This document shows, one piece after another, positions 17,898 to 27,392 of a stretch of 64,000 bases of DNA. The notes beneath the pieces were generated by a model, which saw only the letters and a program-made list of their open reading frames with translations, was not told the origin of the DNA and made no database searches. Position 1 is the stretch's first letter. Each line of letters opens with the position of its first letter. The stretch is from the NCBI RefSeq assembly GCF_000972865.1, contig NZ_CP011144.1, positions 1,860,001-1,924,000 on the forward strand. Reading direction: 5' to 3'. This DNA comes from Pseudoxanthomonas suwonensis (GTDB lineage Bacteria; Pseudomonadota; Gammaproteobacteria; Xanthomonadales; Xanthomonadaceae). A program made the position numbers and the translations under genes.

Positions 17898-18830
17898 ATG
17901 ATCCGCAATCCGCCTTCCCTGCTGATGGCCGCGCTGATGGCCGGCGCCGCACTGGCCGGCTGTTCGGAGCCGCCGCCTGGGCCCGCGCCGGACGCCGCCG
18001 CCGCGCAGCCGGTCGCCGATGCGGACGTCTTCCGCTTCCGCATCGGCGCGCTGGAGGCGGTCGCGCTGAAGGACGGTGACATCGAACTTGCCAACGACGG
18101 CTCGGTCTTCGGTGTCGGCCAGCCGACCGACCAGGTGGCCGCGCTGCTGACCGAAGCGGGGCTGCCGGCCGACACCCTGCACCTGAGCATCCAGCCGCTG
18201 CTGGTCCGCAGCGGCGCGCGGATCCTGCTGTTCGACACCGGCGCCGGGGACGCGGACTTCGCCCGCGCCGGCCGCCTGCCTGCCTCGCTGCGGCAGGCGG
18301 GCGTCGATCCTTCCGAAGTCACCGATGTCTTCGTGTCGCACGCGCACCCGGACCACATCGGCGGGCTGCTGACCGGCGAAGGCGCACCCGCCTTCCCGAA
18401 TGCCGCCATCCATCTCTCCGCGCCGGAATGGTCGGCGCTGCAGGCGCGTGCCGGCGCTGCCGCGCTGGTGGCGGCGATCGCACCGCAGGTCGCGGCCTTC
18501 GAGCCAGGCGCGGCGATCATTCCCGGCGTGGTCGCCGCGGTGGCCGTGGACGGCCACACCGCGGGACACAGCGCCTACGAGATCGGGTCGGGCGACGAGC
18601 GCCTGCTCTATGTCGGCGACACCGTGCATCACCACGTGGTCTCGGTGCGACGCCCCGAGTGGACGCTGCAGTTCGACGGCGACGCGCCGGTGGCCGAAGC
18701 CAGCCGGCGCGCGCTGCTGCAGCGCGCCGCCGACGAAGGCCTGCGCATCCATGCGGTGCACTTCCCGTTCCCGGGCCTGGGGCATGTCCAGGCCGGCGAC
18801 GACGGTTTCGTGTGGGTGCCCGAAGGCTGA
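17898..18830 (+). CDS. Metallo-beta-lactamase-fold lipoprotein
   Basis: 310 residues. A lipoprotein signal ends in Leu-Ala-Gly-Cys at about residue 22. The hydrolase domain has ILLFDTGAG, the zinc motif HAHPDH (HxHxDH), a later His in DGHTAGHS and the bridging Asp in VGDTVHH. This resembles quorum-quenching lactonase-like and other small-substrate MBL hydrolases; the substrate is not readable. The start at 17898 is set by GGAG six bases upstream and by the signal peptide. It is convergent with kdgK, with only three bases between the two stop codons. Confidence 0.87.
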   Translation: MIRNPPSLLMAALMAGAALAGCSEPPPGPAPDAAAAQPVADADVFRFRIGALEAVALKDGDIELANDGSVFGVGQPTDQVAALLTEAGLPADTLHLSIQPLLVRSGARILLFDTGAGDADFARAGRLPASLRQAGVDPSEVTDVFVSHAHPDHIGGLLTGEGAPAFPNAAIHLSAPEWSALQARAGAAALVAAIAPQVAAFEPGAAIIPGVVAAVAVDGHTAGHSAYEIGSGDERLLYVGDTVHHHVVSVRRPEWTLQFDGDAPVAEASRRALLQRAADEGLRIHAVHFPFPGLGHVQAGDDGFVWVPEG

Positions 18831-18833
18831 GCC

Positions 18834-19850
18834 TCAGCGGCGCACGTCGTAGCGCCCTTCACCGACCAGTGCCTCGACCTCGGCTTCCGACACCAGGTTG
18901 AAGTCGCCCGGGATCGAATGCTTGAGGCAACCGGCGGCCAGGCCGAAGCGGATGGTGCGCTCCGGCTCCCAGCCGCCGATCAGGCCATGCAGCACGCCGG
19001 CGGCGAAGGCGTCGCCGCCACCGATGCGGTCGACGATCGGGCCCACTTCCTCCTGCGGCGCCAGCGCGGTGCCGCGGTCGCGGTCGACCAGCACGCCGGA
19101 CAGGGCGTGGTGGTCGACGTTGCGCGGGGCGCGGATGGTGCAGGCCATCCACTGCAGGTGCGGGAAGGCGGCGAACGCGTCGGCCGCGGCGGCCTCGACC
19201 CGGGCCAGTGCCTCGGCCTGCGGGTACTGGCCGCCCAGGACCACGCCCATGTCGCGGTAGTCGGCGAACAGCAGGTCGGCCTCGGCCATCAGTTCGGACA
19301 GGATCGCCCTGGCGTCGCCCTGCCATACCTCCCACAGCTTCGGCCTGAAGTTGCCGTCGAAGGAGACCTTCGCTCCGGCAGCGCGCGCGGCGCGGGCCGC
19401 GGCCAGGGCGGCGGCGGCGGTGTTGGCGCCCAGCGCCGGGGTCACCCCGGACAGGTGCAGCCAGTCGGCGCCCTGCAGCAGCGCCGGCCAGTCGTAGGCG
19501 TCGGCCGGGGCCAGGGCGAAGGCCGAGCCGGCGCGGTCGTACAGCACCTCGGCCGGACGGTGGATCGCGCCGGGCGCGAGGAAGTACAGGCCCATGCGGC
19601 CGGGCGCCTTGCGCAGGCCGGAGGTGTCCAGCCCGTGGCGGCGCAGTTCGCCGGCGGCCGCTTCGCCCAGCGCGTTGTCGGCCACGGTGCCCACCGCCGC
19701 GACCTGGTGGCCGAAGCAGGACAGGGACACGCCGACGTTGGCCTCGGCGCCGCCGATCCGCACTTCCAGCTGCGGGCTCTGCAGCAGCCGCTCGCGGCCG
19801 GGCGCGCTCAGGCGCAGCAGCAGTTCGCCGAAACATACGACTCGCGCCAT
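18834..19850 (-). CDS. kdgK: 2-keto-3-deoxygluconate kinase
   Basis: 338 residues of the PfkB/ribokinase sugar-kinase family. The N-terminal signature is RIGGAEANVGVSLSCFGHQVA, with substrate-side FDGNFRPKLW, and the C-terminal active-site motif GGGDAFAAGVLHG holds the catalytic Asp. It phosphorylates 2-keto-3-deoxygluconate (KDG) to KDPG, the last committed step of uronate breakdown before aldol cleavage. The ATG at 19850 has a perfect AGGAGG site. It is divergent from the TonB receptor at 20108 across a region with two operator-like palindromes. The pectin context supports KDG kinase over other PfkB kinases. Confidence 0.88.
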   Translation of the reverse strand: MARVVCFGELLLRLSAPGRERLLQSPQLEVRIGGAEANVGVSLSCFGHQVAAVGTVADNALGEAAAGELRRHGLDTSGLRKAPGRMGLYFLAPGAIHRPAEVLYDRAGSAFALAPADAYDWPALLQGADWLHLSGVTPALGANTAAAALAAARAARAAGAKVSFDGNFRPKLWEVWQGDARAILSELMAEADLLFADYRDMGVVLGGQYPQAEALARVEAAAADAFAAFPHLQWMACTIRAPRNVDHHALSGVLVDRDRGTALAPQEEVGPIVDRIGGGDAFAAGVLHGLIGGWEPERTIRFGLAAGCLKHSIPGDFNLVSEAEVEALVGEGRYDVRR

Positions 19851-19917
19851 CTTCCCTCCTCGATGAAGTGCCGCCGGGCACCGGTGCGATGGTGGCATGC
19901 CGCGCAGGCGACAGCCG

Positions 19918-19934
19918 TTGACTATCGGTGTCAA
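19918..19934. promoter_or_regulatory. Operator-like palindrome, kdgK side
   Basis: TTGACTATCGGTGTCAA: inverted repeat with TTGAC/GTCAA arms and the core ATCGGTGTCA shared with four other sites in the locus. It lies about 70 bases upstream of the kdgK start. It is the likely binding site of the LacI-type protein at 38425-39480 (inference). Confidence 0.65.
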
Positions 19935-20029
19935 TTCTAGCGGCAGGTTCGCCCCGGGAGGCAGTAGCCGCTGCCGGACCGTGCTGCGCTGCAAGATGAA
20001 GCGGCCGTCGGCAGGTGTTAGGTTCCCGT

Positions 20030-20046
20030 TTGACCAGCGGTGTCAT
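20030..20046. promoter_or_regulatory. Operator-like palindrome before TonB receptor 1
   Basis: TTGACCAGCGGTGTCAT, identical over 17 bases to the site at 23056-23072. It lies 62 bases upstream of the receptor start and 112 bases from the kdgK-side site, so one repressor could bridge both. Confidence 0.7.
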
Positions 20047-20107
20047 CCCGTTGGCAGAGACCTATACCGACACTCTCGATTTCACGAGTATTCCTCTGGG
20101 AGGGGAT

Positions 20108-22873
20108 ATGCACACCCGGAACATCCGCCGGAAGACACCGGTTACCTTGCTGGCCGCGTCGATCGGCCTGGCGCTGTACATGCCGTCGGCGTTCGCCCAG
20201 GACGCCGCCGCGCAGGATCCCGCCGCACAGGCCATCGACCTGGACACGGTGGTGGTCACCGGCTACCGGGCCAGCCTCGAGCGCGCCCTGGACATCAAGC
20301 GCGGCGAGGTGGGCATGGTCGACGCGGTCGTGGCCCAGGACATCGGCAAGTTCCCCGACCTGAACCTGGCCGAGTCGCTGCAGCGCATCCCGGGCGTGGT
20401 CATCACCCGCGACGGCGGCGAAGGCCGCCAGATCACCGTCCGTGGCCTTGGCCCGGACTTCACCCGCGTGCGCCTGAACGGGCTGGAAGCGCTGAGCACC
20501 GTCGGCAGCACCGATGGCCAGGGCGGCACCAACCGTGGCCGCGGCTTCGATTTCAACGTGTTCGCCTCGGACCTGTTCTCGCAGCTGATCGTGCGCAAGA
20601 CCGCATCGGCCGACGTGGACGAAGGCTCCCTGGGTGCCACCGTGGACCTGCGGACCGCGCGCCCGTTCGACTACGACGGCTTCACCGCGGTCACCAACGT
20701 GCAGGCCAGCTGGAACGACGCTGCCGGCGCTGCCAGCCCGCGCTTCGCCGGCCTCATCGCCGACACCTGGGCCGACGGCAAGTTCGGCGCCCTGTTGTCG
20801 GTGGCCTATTCCGAGCGCCAGACCGTCGACGAAGGCACCGGCACGGTGCGCTGGGCCAACGGCCCGGCCAACGGCAACTTCAGCCCGGCCTCGCCATTCC
20901 AGCAGGCCAGGTCCGCCGATGTCTTCGCGCCGCGCTTCCCGCGCTACACGCTGATGGAACACGACCAGAAGCGCCTGGGCGTGACCGGCGCGCTGCAGTT
21001 CCGACCGACCGACCGCACCGAGTTCAACTTCGATGCGCTGTACTCGAAGATCGACGCGCAGCGCGACGAGAAGTACATCGAGGCCAACGGCCTGAGCAAG
21101 TCCACCGCCGACGGCAAGGCGCAGATCCTGGTCAACGATGGCGAGATCCGGAACGGCGCACTGGTCTACGCCCGGATGGACAACGTCGACATCCGCGCCG
21201 AGAACCGCCACGACGAGTGGACCACCGAGTTCTACCAGTTCAGCCTGGACGGCGAGCACGAGTTCAGCGACAGCTTCACCGTGTCGGGCAAGATCGGCAC
21301 GTCCAAGTCGGAGCACAAGAATCCGGTCCAGGCCACGGTCATGATGGACAAGCTGGATGTCCAGGGTTACAGCTACGACTACCGCGGCAACATGAACAAG
21401 CCGGTGTTCAACTACGGCGTCGACCCGACCGACCCGAACGGCTGGACCCTGTCCACCATCCGCCTGCGCGAGAACTACGTCACCAACGAGTTCGACACCG
21501 GCCAGCTGGACTTCACCTGGCTGATCGGCCCCTCGTTCACCCTGGTCGGCGGCATCCAGGCCAAGGACTACAGCTTCGATTCGAGCGAGCGCCGCCGCAC
21601 GGCTAACGAGACCATCGTGCCGAACTTCGCCAGCGGCACCCGGATCGTGCCGGCCGACATGACCGAGCTGGCCAGCCTCAAGGGCCTGACCGGCGCGCCG
21701 GGCACCTGGGTCGTGCCGGACTTCGACAAGATCGTCGACCTGTTCGATGTCCTCAGCGGCGAAGGCACGTTCGCCCTGTCCAACTTCGCGCCCAGCGACC
21801 GCGGCGTGGAGGAGAAGGACCGCGGCGCCTACCTGATGGGCAAGTTCTCCACCGACCTGGGCCCGATCCCGCTCTCGGGCAATTTCGGCGTGCGCTACGT
21901 CAAGACCGAGCAGACCTCGAGCGGCATCGCCACCGCCAGCGGCGTCCCGACCGCAGTCACCGTATCGCGCGAGTACAGCGACACCCTGCCGTCGCTGAAC
22001 CTGGTGGCGGAGCTCGCCCCGGACTTCCTGGTCCGCTTCGGCGCGGCCAAGGTCATGTCGCGTCCGGGCCTGGGCAGCCTGACCCCGGGCGTCACGGTCA
22101 GCGTCAGCGGCAGCGCGCGCACGGTCAGCGGCGGCAACCCGCTGCTGAATCCGACGCGCGCGAAGACCGCCGACCTGGGCTTCGAGTGGTACTTCAACGA
22201 AGGCGCGATGCTCGGCCTTGCCGTGTTCTACAAGGACATCGACAGCTTCATCCAGAACACCCGCGAGTCCAGGGTCTATGCCGACAGCGGCCTGCCCGCC
22301 AGCCTGCTCGACGGCACCAACGCTTCGGTCACCGACGAGTTCGTGTTCACCGTTCCGATCAACACCCCCGGCGGCGACCTGACCGGCCTGGAATTCAACT
22401 ACACCCAGCCGTTCACCTTCCTGCCCGGCTTCTGGCAGGACTTCGGCGTGCAGCTGAACTACACCTACGTCGACTCGGAGATCCAGTACCTGCTGTCGAC
22501 CGGTGCCGCGGCGCAGAAGGCCGCCATGACCGGCCAGTCCAAGAACTCCTGGAACGCCACGCTGTTCTACGAAGGCGCACGCTTCTCCGGCCGCATCTCG
22601 GCCACCAACCGCGATGACTTCCTGATCCAGGTGCCCGGTACCGAAACCGGCTTCAACAGCGCCGCCAACGGCTACCACGGCCAGAGCGGCACCACCGTCC
22701 TGGACGCCTCCATCCGTTACAAGATCAGCGACAACGTCGAAGTGAGCCTGGAAGGCAGCAACCTGACCAACGAGGCGCAGGAATCGTGGGTCGCCAACCC
22801 GTCGGTGGCGCTGCCGCTGGAGTACAGCGAGACCGGCCGCACGTTCCTGCTGGGTCTGCGCTACAAGTTCTGA
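20108..22873 (+). CDS. TonB-dependent receptor 1 (pectin locus)
   Basis: 921 residues. Signal peptide (about 1-31, ending AFA), TonB box region near LDTVVVTGYRASLERAL, plug domain (DIGKFPDLNLAESLQRIPGVVITRDGGEGRQITVRGLGPDFTRVRLNGLEAL) and a 22-strand barrel ending LGLRYKF. This is the Xanthomonas/Caulobacter carbohydrate-receptor type. By position it should take up pectin-derived oligosaccharides, powered by the TonB-ExbBD system at 55-57 kb. The start has GGAGG seven bases upstream. Codons 9-13 (Lys-Thr-Pro-Val-Thr) contain an operator-like sequence also found in receptor 2. A strong terminator follows. Confidence 0.93.
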   Translation: MHTRNIRRKTPVTLLAASIGLALYMPSAFAQDAAAQDPAAQAIDLDTVVVTGYRASLERALDIKRGEVGMVDAVVAQDIGKFPDLNLAESLQRIPGVVITRDGGEGRQITVRGLGPDFTRVRLNGLEALSTVGSTDGQGGTNRGRGFDFNVFASDLFSQLIVRKTASADVDEGSLGATVDLRTARPFDYDGFTAVTNVQASWNDAAGAASPRFAGLIADTWADGKFGALLSVAYSERQTVDEGTGTVRWANGPANGNFSPASPFQQARSADVFAPRFPRYTLMEHDQKRLGVTGALQFRPTDRTEFNFDALYSKIDAQRDEKYIEANGLSKSTADGKAQILVNDGEIRNGALVYARMDNVDIRAENRHDEWTTEFYQFSLDGEHEFSDSFTVSGKIGTSKSEHKNPVQATVMMDKLDVQGYSYDYRGNMNKPVFNYGVDPTDPNGWTLSTIRLRENYVTNEFDTGQLDFTWLIGPSFTLVGGIQAKDYSFDSSERRRTANETIVPNFASGTRIVPADMTELASLKGLTGAPGTWVVPDFDKIVDLFDVLSGEGTFALSNFAPSDRGVEEKDRGAYLMGKFSTDLGPIPLSGNFGVRYVKTEQTSSGIATASGVPTAVTVSREYSDTLPSLNLVAELAPDFLVRFGAAKVMSRPGLGSLTPGVTVSVSGSARTVSGGNPLLNPTRAKTADLGFEWYFNEGAMLGLAVFYKDIDSFIQNTRESRVYADSGLPASLLDGTNASVTDEFVFTVPINTPGGDLTGLEFNYTQPFTFLPGFWQDFGVQLNYTYVDSEIQYLLSTGAAAQKAAMTGQSKNSWNATLFYEGARFSGRISATNRDDFLIQVPGTETGFNSAANGYHGQSGTTVLDASIRYKISDNVEVSLEGSNLTNEAQESWVANPSVALPLEYSETGRTFLLGLRYKF

Positions 22874-22898
22874 TCGCCTGATACTGCGTGCCGTGCGA

Positions 22899-22932
22899 GG
22901 CCGGGGCGGCAAGAGCCGCCCCGGCCTTTTTT
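22899..22932 (+). terminator. Rho-independent terminator after TonB receptor 1
   Basis: A perfect 12-bp GC stem (GGCCGGGGCGGC / GCCGCCCCGGCC) with an AAGA loop is followed by six T. It separates the two receptor genes into separate transcripts. Confidence 0.93.
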
Positions 22933-23055
22933 GTGCATCGCTCCCTTCCTTGCGGCCATCTTGATGGGCGCGCAAGCGCGATGGCCACGCTGCCGCGGCA
23001 GCAGGCGTGGTGCGCTGCAAGATGCCAAGGCCCGGTGGCGCTGCTAGCTTTCACG

Positions 23056-23072
23056 TTGACCAGCGGTGTCAT
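23056..23072. promoter_or_regulatory. Operator-like palindrome before TonB receptor 2
   Basis: TTGACCAGCGGTGTCAT, the same 17 bases as at 20030. In both places the sequence TGCGCTGCAAGATG stands exactly 31 bases before it (19985-19998 and 23011-23024), so the two receptors share a promoter module. Confidence 0.7.
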
Positions 23073-23145
23073 TCCGGCATCCGCACGCGTTCGGCACGCT
23101 CTCGGCGTGCCCACATCACCACGTACCCTGGGGAGGGAGATGACG

Positions 23146-26097
23146 ATGTCGCAGCACACCAGCCGTCGGAAGACACCGGTTACCATGCTCGCCGCCGCGA
23201 TCGCGGTCGCACTGTCGGCCCCCGTCGCGGCGCTTGCGCAGCAAGCCGATGCCGCGCCCGCAGGCGCCGAGGTGACCGACCTCGACCAAATCGTGGTGGT
23301 CGGCAGCTTCCGCGCCAGCCTGGAGCGGGCGCTGGAGCAGAAGCGCTACAGCACCGAGCAGATCGATTCGATCATGGCCGAGGACATCGGCAAGTTCCCG
23401 GACCTGAACCTGGCCGAGGCGCTGCAGCGCATCCCGGGCGTGGCGATCGACCGCGACGCCGGCGAGGGCCGCTCGATCAGCGTGCGCGGCCTGGGCTCGG
23501 ACTTCACCCGCGTGCGCATCAACGGCCTGGAGGCGCTGGCCACCACCGGTGCGACCGACAGCTCCGGCGGCGCCAACCGCAGCCGCGGCTTCGACTTCAA
23601 CGTGTTCGCCTCCGAGCTGTTCAGCAACGTGCGCGTGCGCAAGACCCAGTCGGCGCAGGTCGACGAGGGCTCGCTGGGCGCCACCGTCGACCTGCGAGTG
23701 GCGCGGCCGTTCGACTACAAGGGATTCACCGCCTCTGTCGGCGTCAACGGCGGCTACAACGACCTGTCCGGCGAGGTGAACCCGCGTGCCTCGGCGCTGA
23801 TCGCCAATACCTGGGCCGACGGCCGGGTCGGCGCATTGCTGTCGGCCGCCTACAGCGAGCGCACCCTGTTCGAGGAAGGCTTCAGCAGCGTGCGCTGGGC
23901 ACCGGGCGACGCCACGCCCAGCAGCACCACCACCTTCTGCAGCCCGCTCGGCTACACCCCGCAGCAGCCGGCCAACAACAGCGGCCGCGGCTCCTCGGCG
24001 GCCAACTGCCACAACTCCGGCGGCGTGCTGATCCCGCGTCCGGCCAACACCCCGCAGAACGTGGCCGCCTACGTGGCCGCGCGCGACTCGTTCCACCCGC
24101 GCCTGCCGCGCTACGGGCGCCTGACCCACGATCAGGAGCGCACCGGCGTCACCGGCTCGCTGCAGTTCAAGCTCGGCGACGCGACCACGCTCAGCGTGGA
24201 CGGCCTGTACTCCAAGCTGGACTCGACCCGCCAGGAGGACTTCCTGCAGTCGATCTCCTTCAGCCGCAACTCCTCGCAGGGCGGCAAGGCGCAGACCATC
24301 GTCCGCGCCGCAGAAGTCAACGACCGCGGCGACCTGGTCTACGGCGTGTTCGACAACGTCGACGTGCGCGCCGAGTCGCGCTTCGATGCGCTGACCACCG
24401 AGTTCACCCAGTTCAGCGCCCTGCTCGAGCACGAGTTCAACGACCGCCTGCGGATGGATGCGCTGGTCGGCACCTCCAAGTCGGAGTTCAGCAATCCGCG
24501 CCAGACCACGGTGACCTTCGACATCCAGAACATCCAGGGCTACAGCTGGGACTTCCGCAACAACCGCAACCTGCCGGACATCAACTACGGGTTCGACACC
24601 GGCGACGTCAACGCCTGGAACTGGATCAGCAACCCACCGGTCAACAGCACCGGCTCGGAGATCCGCATCCGCCCGCAGGGCACCGACAACCAGTTCGACA
24701 ACGCCAAGGTCGACCTGGCGTTCCTGGCCAGCGAGAGCTACACCCTGCGTGGCGGCCTGGCCTGGAAGCAGTACGACATGCGCTCCTACGAGTCGCGCCG
24801 CGCCTCCGAAACGGTGGTGCCCGCGCTGCCGGCGGGCACGACCCTGGCCGACGTGGCCACCCGCATCACCGGGTTCGGCAAGGGCCTGGGCTCCAGCTCG
24901 CCCTCGTCGTGGGTGATCCCTGACTTGGGCAAGCTGGTCCAGCTGTTCGACATCTACTGCAACTGCAACACCGGCGCCCCCGGCGGCGACTTCACCCTCA
25001 CCGGCATCACCAACGGCAACGCCCGCACTAACAACTTCGGCATCAAGGAAGAGGACACCGGCGGCTACCTGCAGGTGGACTTCAACCTGGACCTGGCCGA
25101 CCGACCGCTGCGCGGCAACCTCGGCGTGCGCTACGCCCACACCGAGATCGAGGCGACCGGCTACACCTCCGTCGGCGGCGGCACCCAGGTCGTGTACGAC
25201 CACGACTACGACGACTGGCTGCCGTCGCTGAACGTGGCCTGGGACGTGGCCGACGACGTGGTCCTGCGCTTCGGCGCGGCCAAGGTGATGGCGCGGCCGC
25301 AGCTGGCCTCGCTCAACCCCGGCTCGGGCATCAGCTTCAACGCCACCGGCGGCACCAGCACCGCCAACGTCGGCAATCCGTTCCTGGAACCGTTCCGCGC
25401 CACCACCGTGGACTTCAGCGCCGAGTGGTACTTCGCCGACGAGTCGCTGCTGTCGCTGGCGCTGTTCTACAAGGACATCGACACCTACATCCAGCAGTAC
25501 CGGCAGAGCATGCCCTACGCCGACACCGGCCTGCCGCTGGAGTGGCTGCCGCCGGGCTTCGATCCGCAGAACGAGGTGGACTTCCGCCAGTGGATCAACA
25601 CCCCGGGCGGCCCGCTCAAGGGCTTCGAGATCAGCTACCAGCAGCCGTTCACCTTCCTGCCCGGCTTCTGGAAGGATTTCGGCGCGATCATGAACTACAC
25701 CCGCGTGCAGTCCGAGATCACCTACGGCAATCCGGACGTGCTGAACTCGGACGTGACCTTCGTCAACGACCTGGTGAACCTGTCGCCGACGTCCTACAAC
25801 GCCACCCTGTTCTACGACAACGGCAGCTTCGCCGCACGCGTGGCCATGTCCTACCGCGACGACTACCTGCAGCGCGTGCCGGGCCAGAACGGCAACGACG
25901 TGGAAGGCAAGCGCGACACCCGCAGCGTCGACGCGATGCTGTCCTACAAGGTCAACAAGCACATGACCGTGACCCTGGAGGGCATCAACCTGACCGACAC
26001 CTTCAACCAGCAGTACGTGGACTCGTACCGCGACAGCACCTCGGTCTACCACCACACCGGCCGCGAGTACTATCTGGGCCTTCGCTACAAGTTCTGA
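23146..26097 (+). CDS. TonB-dependent receptor 2 (pectin locus)
   Basis: About 983 residues. Signal peptide (ending ALAQ), plug (DQIVVVGSFRASLERAL, DIGKFPDLNLAEALQRIPGVAIDRDAGEGRSISVRGLGSDFTRVRINGLEAL) and barrel ending YYLGLRYKF. It is a clear paralogue of receptor 1 with the same plug motifs, so the pair arose by duplication and probably takes up different pectin fragments. The ATG at 23146 is best spaced from GGGAGGG; an ATG at 23140 is too close. It has an external Cys-containing insert (FCSPLGYTPQQPANNS...NCHNSGG) not seen in receptor 1. A terminator follows. Confidence 0.93.
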   Translation: MSQHTSRRKTPVTMLAAAIAVALSAPVAALAQQADAAPAGAEVTDLDQIVVVGSFRASLERALEQKRYSTEQIDSIMAEDIGKFPDLNLAEALQRIPGVAIDRDAGEGRSISVRGLGSDFTRVRINGLEALATTGATDSSGGANRSRGFDFNVFASELFSNVRVRKTQSAQVDEGSLGATVDLRVARPFDYKGFTASVGVNGGYNDLSGEVNPRASALIANTWADGRVGALLSAAYSERTLFEEGFSSVRWAPGDATPSSTTTFCSPLGYTPQQPANNSGRGSSAANCHNSGGVLIPRPANTPQNVAAYVAARDSFHPRLPRYGRLTHDQERTGVTGSLQFKLGDATTLSVDGLYSKLDSTRQEDFLQSISFSRNSSQGGKAQTIVRAAEVNDRGDLVYGVFDNVDVRAESRFDALTTEFTQFSALLEHEFNDRLRMDALVGTSKSEFSNPRQTTVTFDIQNIQGYSWDFRNNRNLPDINYGFDTGDVNAWNWISNPPVNSTGSEIRIRPQGTDNQFDNAKVDLAFLASESYTLRGGLAWKQYDMRSYESRRASETVVPALPAGTTLADVATRITGFGKGLGSSSPSSWVIPDLGKLVQLFDIYCNCNTGAPGGDFTLTGITNGNARTNNFGIKEEDTGGYLQVDFNLDLADRPLRGNLGVRYAHTEIEATGYTSVGGGTQVVYDHDYDDWLPSLNVAWDVADDVVLRFGAAKVMARPQLASLNPGSGISFNATGGTSTANVGNPFLEPFRATTVDFSAEWYFADESLLSLALFYKDIDTYIQQYRQSMPYADTGLPLEWLPPGFDPQNEVDFRQWINTPGGPLKGFEISYQQPFTFLPGFWKDFGAIMNYTRVQSEITYGNPDVLNSDVTFVNDLVNLSPTSYNATLFYDNGSFAARVAMSYRDDYLQRVPGQNGNDVEGKRDTRSVDAMLSYKVNKHMTVTLEGINLTDTFNQQYVDSYRDSTSVYHHTGREYYLGLRYKF
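23170..23186. promoter_or_regulatory. Operator-like sequence inside receptor 2 coding start
   Basis: AAGACACCGGTTACCAT within codons for RKTPVT matches the kduI-side site ATGACACCGGTTACCAA at 15 of 17 bases. Receptor 1 has AAGACACCGGTTACC at 20132-20146. It could be an extra regulator site, or simply a conserved codon string. Confidence 0.35.
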
Positions 26098-26156
26098 CCC
26101 TCGATGGACCGGCCGCGCCCCACAATCCGTCGCCACGGGCGCCGCCGGGAAACCGG

Positions 26157-26204
26157 AAGCCGGCTTTCCTCCATGCCGATGCATGGAGGGGGCCGGCTTT
26201 TTTT
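26157..26204 (+). terminator. Terminator after TonB receptor 2
   Basis: A long inverted repeat (AAGCCGGC ... CCTCCATGC, loop CGAT, GCATGGAGG ... GCCGGCTT) with a run of seven T. It lies between the receptor stop and the pectate lyase gene. Confidence 0.9.
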
Positions 26205-26267
26205 CCTCCTGCCCGATAGAGGTGACGGCGGCACCAAGGCGCGGCCCATGTACCAGGCGCCGCTCCC

Positions 26268-27350
26268 ATGAAAGGCGCCGGAATGCGCGCGCGGCTCGCG
26301 GTCCGCCTGCTCATGCTGGCGGGACTGCTGGCATGCGCGCTCGCGGCCACGGCCGACGCGCCGGCGCCGGGCATTGACCCGGTGGCCGAGAACATGCTCC
26401 TGCTGCAGACGCCCTCGGGCGGCTGGTCGAAGCACTACCGCGACAGGAAGGTCGACTACGGCCGCCGCTACGACGCGGGCGAGCGCGCCGCGCTGCGCGA
26501 CCCGCAGCGGCACGACGACGCGACCCTGGACAACGAGGCCACCACCCGCGAGATCCGCTACCTGGCTCAGGCCCACGCCGACACCGGCAACCCGGCCTAC
26601 CTCGATGCCGCGCGCCGCGGCGTGGCCTGGCTGCTGGGCGCGCAGTATCCCAATGGGGGATGGCCGCAGTTCCATCCCGACCGTTCCTCCTATCGCCACC
26701 AGATCACCCTCAACGACGACGCGATGGTGAACGCGCTGGCGCTGTTGCAGGACATCGCCGAAGGCGAGGGCGCACTGGCCGCGTTGACGCCCGAATACGG
26801 CGCGCGCGCCGCCGAAGCAGTACGGCGCGGCATCGACAACCTGCTCGCCCTCCAGGTCCGGATCGACGGCCGGCCGACGATCTGGGCGGCGCAGTACGAC
26901 GAGGTCACCCTGCAGCCGGCCAAGGCCCGCGCCTACGAACTGCCGTCGCTGGCGGTGGCCGAGTCCGTCGGCGTGCTGCGCCTGCTGATGCGCCAGCCGC
27001 GACCCGATGCCCGCATCGTCGCCGCGGTCGACTCCGCCGCCCGCTGGCTGGAATCGCACCGCCTGCGCGACCTGGCCGTGCGGCGCATCGACGACCCGGG
27101 CGAGGAGACCGGCAAGGACGTGCAGGTGGTGCGCGAACCCGGCGCCTCACTATGGGCGCGCTTCTACGACCTGGAACGCCAGCAGCCGCTGTTCGTCAAC
27201 CGCGACAGCCAGCGCGTGGCGTTCGCCGAACTGCCCAACGAACGCCGCACCGGCTACGCCTGGTACGGCACCTGGCCGGAGAAGCTGCTGGCACAGGAAC
27301 TGCCGCGCTGGCGCGAGGTCCATGCCGTGGCGCCCGGCGCCGCCGACTGA
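26268..27350 (+). CDS. Pectate lyase, polysaccharide lyase family 10 type
   Basis: 360 residues. Signal peptide (about 1-30, ending ATADA), then the (alpha/alpha) toroid of PL10 enzymes: LLLQTPSGGWSKHYRD, DNEATTREIRYLAQ, YPNGGWPQFHPDRSSYRHQITLNDDAMVNAL, IWAAQYDEVTLQPAKARAYELPSL, LWARFYDLERQQPLFVNRDSQRV, RRTGYAWYGTWPEKLL. It should cleave polygalacturonate by calcium-dependent beta-elimination in the periplasm or outside, giving unsaturated ends. The ATG at 26268 or 26283 may be used; neither has a strong site. It precedes the 1274-residue enzyme by about 40 bases, likely one operon. Confidence 0.9.
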   Translation: MKGAGMRARLAVRLLMLAGLLACALAATADAPAPGIDPVAENMLLLQTPSGGWSKHYRDRKVDYGRRYDAGERAALRDPQRHDDATLDNEATTREIRYLAQAHADTGNPAYLDAARRGVAWLLGAQYPNGGWPQFHPDRSSYRHQITLNDDAMVNALALLQDIAEGEGALAALTPEYGARAAEAVRRGIDNLLALQVRIDGRPTIWAAQYDEVTLQPAKARAYELPSLAVAESVGVLRLLMRQPRPDARIVAAVDSAARWLESHRLRDLAVRRIDDPGEETGKDVQVVREPGASLWARFYDLERQQPLFVNRDSQRVAFAELPNERRTGYAWYGTWPEKLLAQELPRWREVHAVAPGAAD

Positions 27351-27392
27351 TGCCGCAACCCCTACCGTCCGTGCAAGTGGAACACCCCTCCG

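Noticed and set aside
20018..26184. Two minus-strand frames of about 1000 codons opposite the TonB receptors
   Set aside because: Their products are Ala/Val/Gly/Arg-rich with no domains, and the plus strand holds full receptors with signal peptides.
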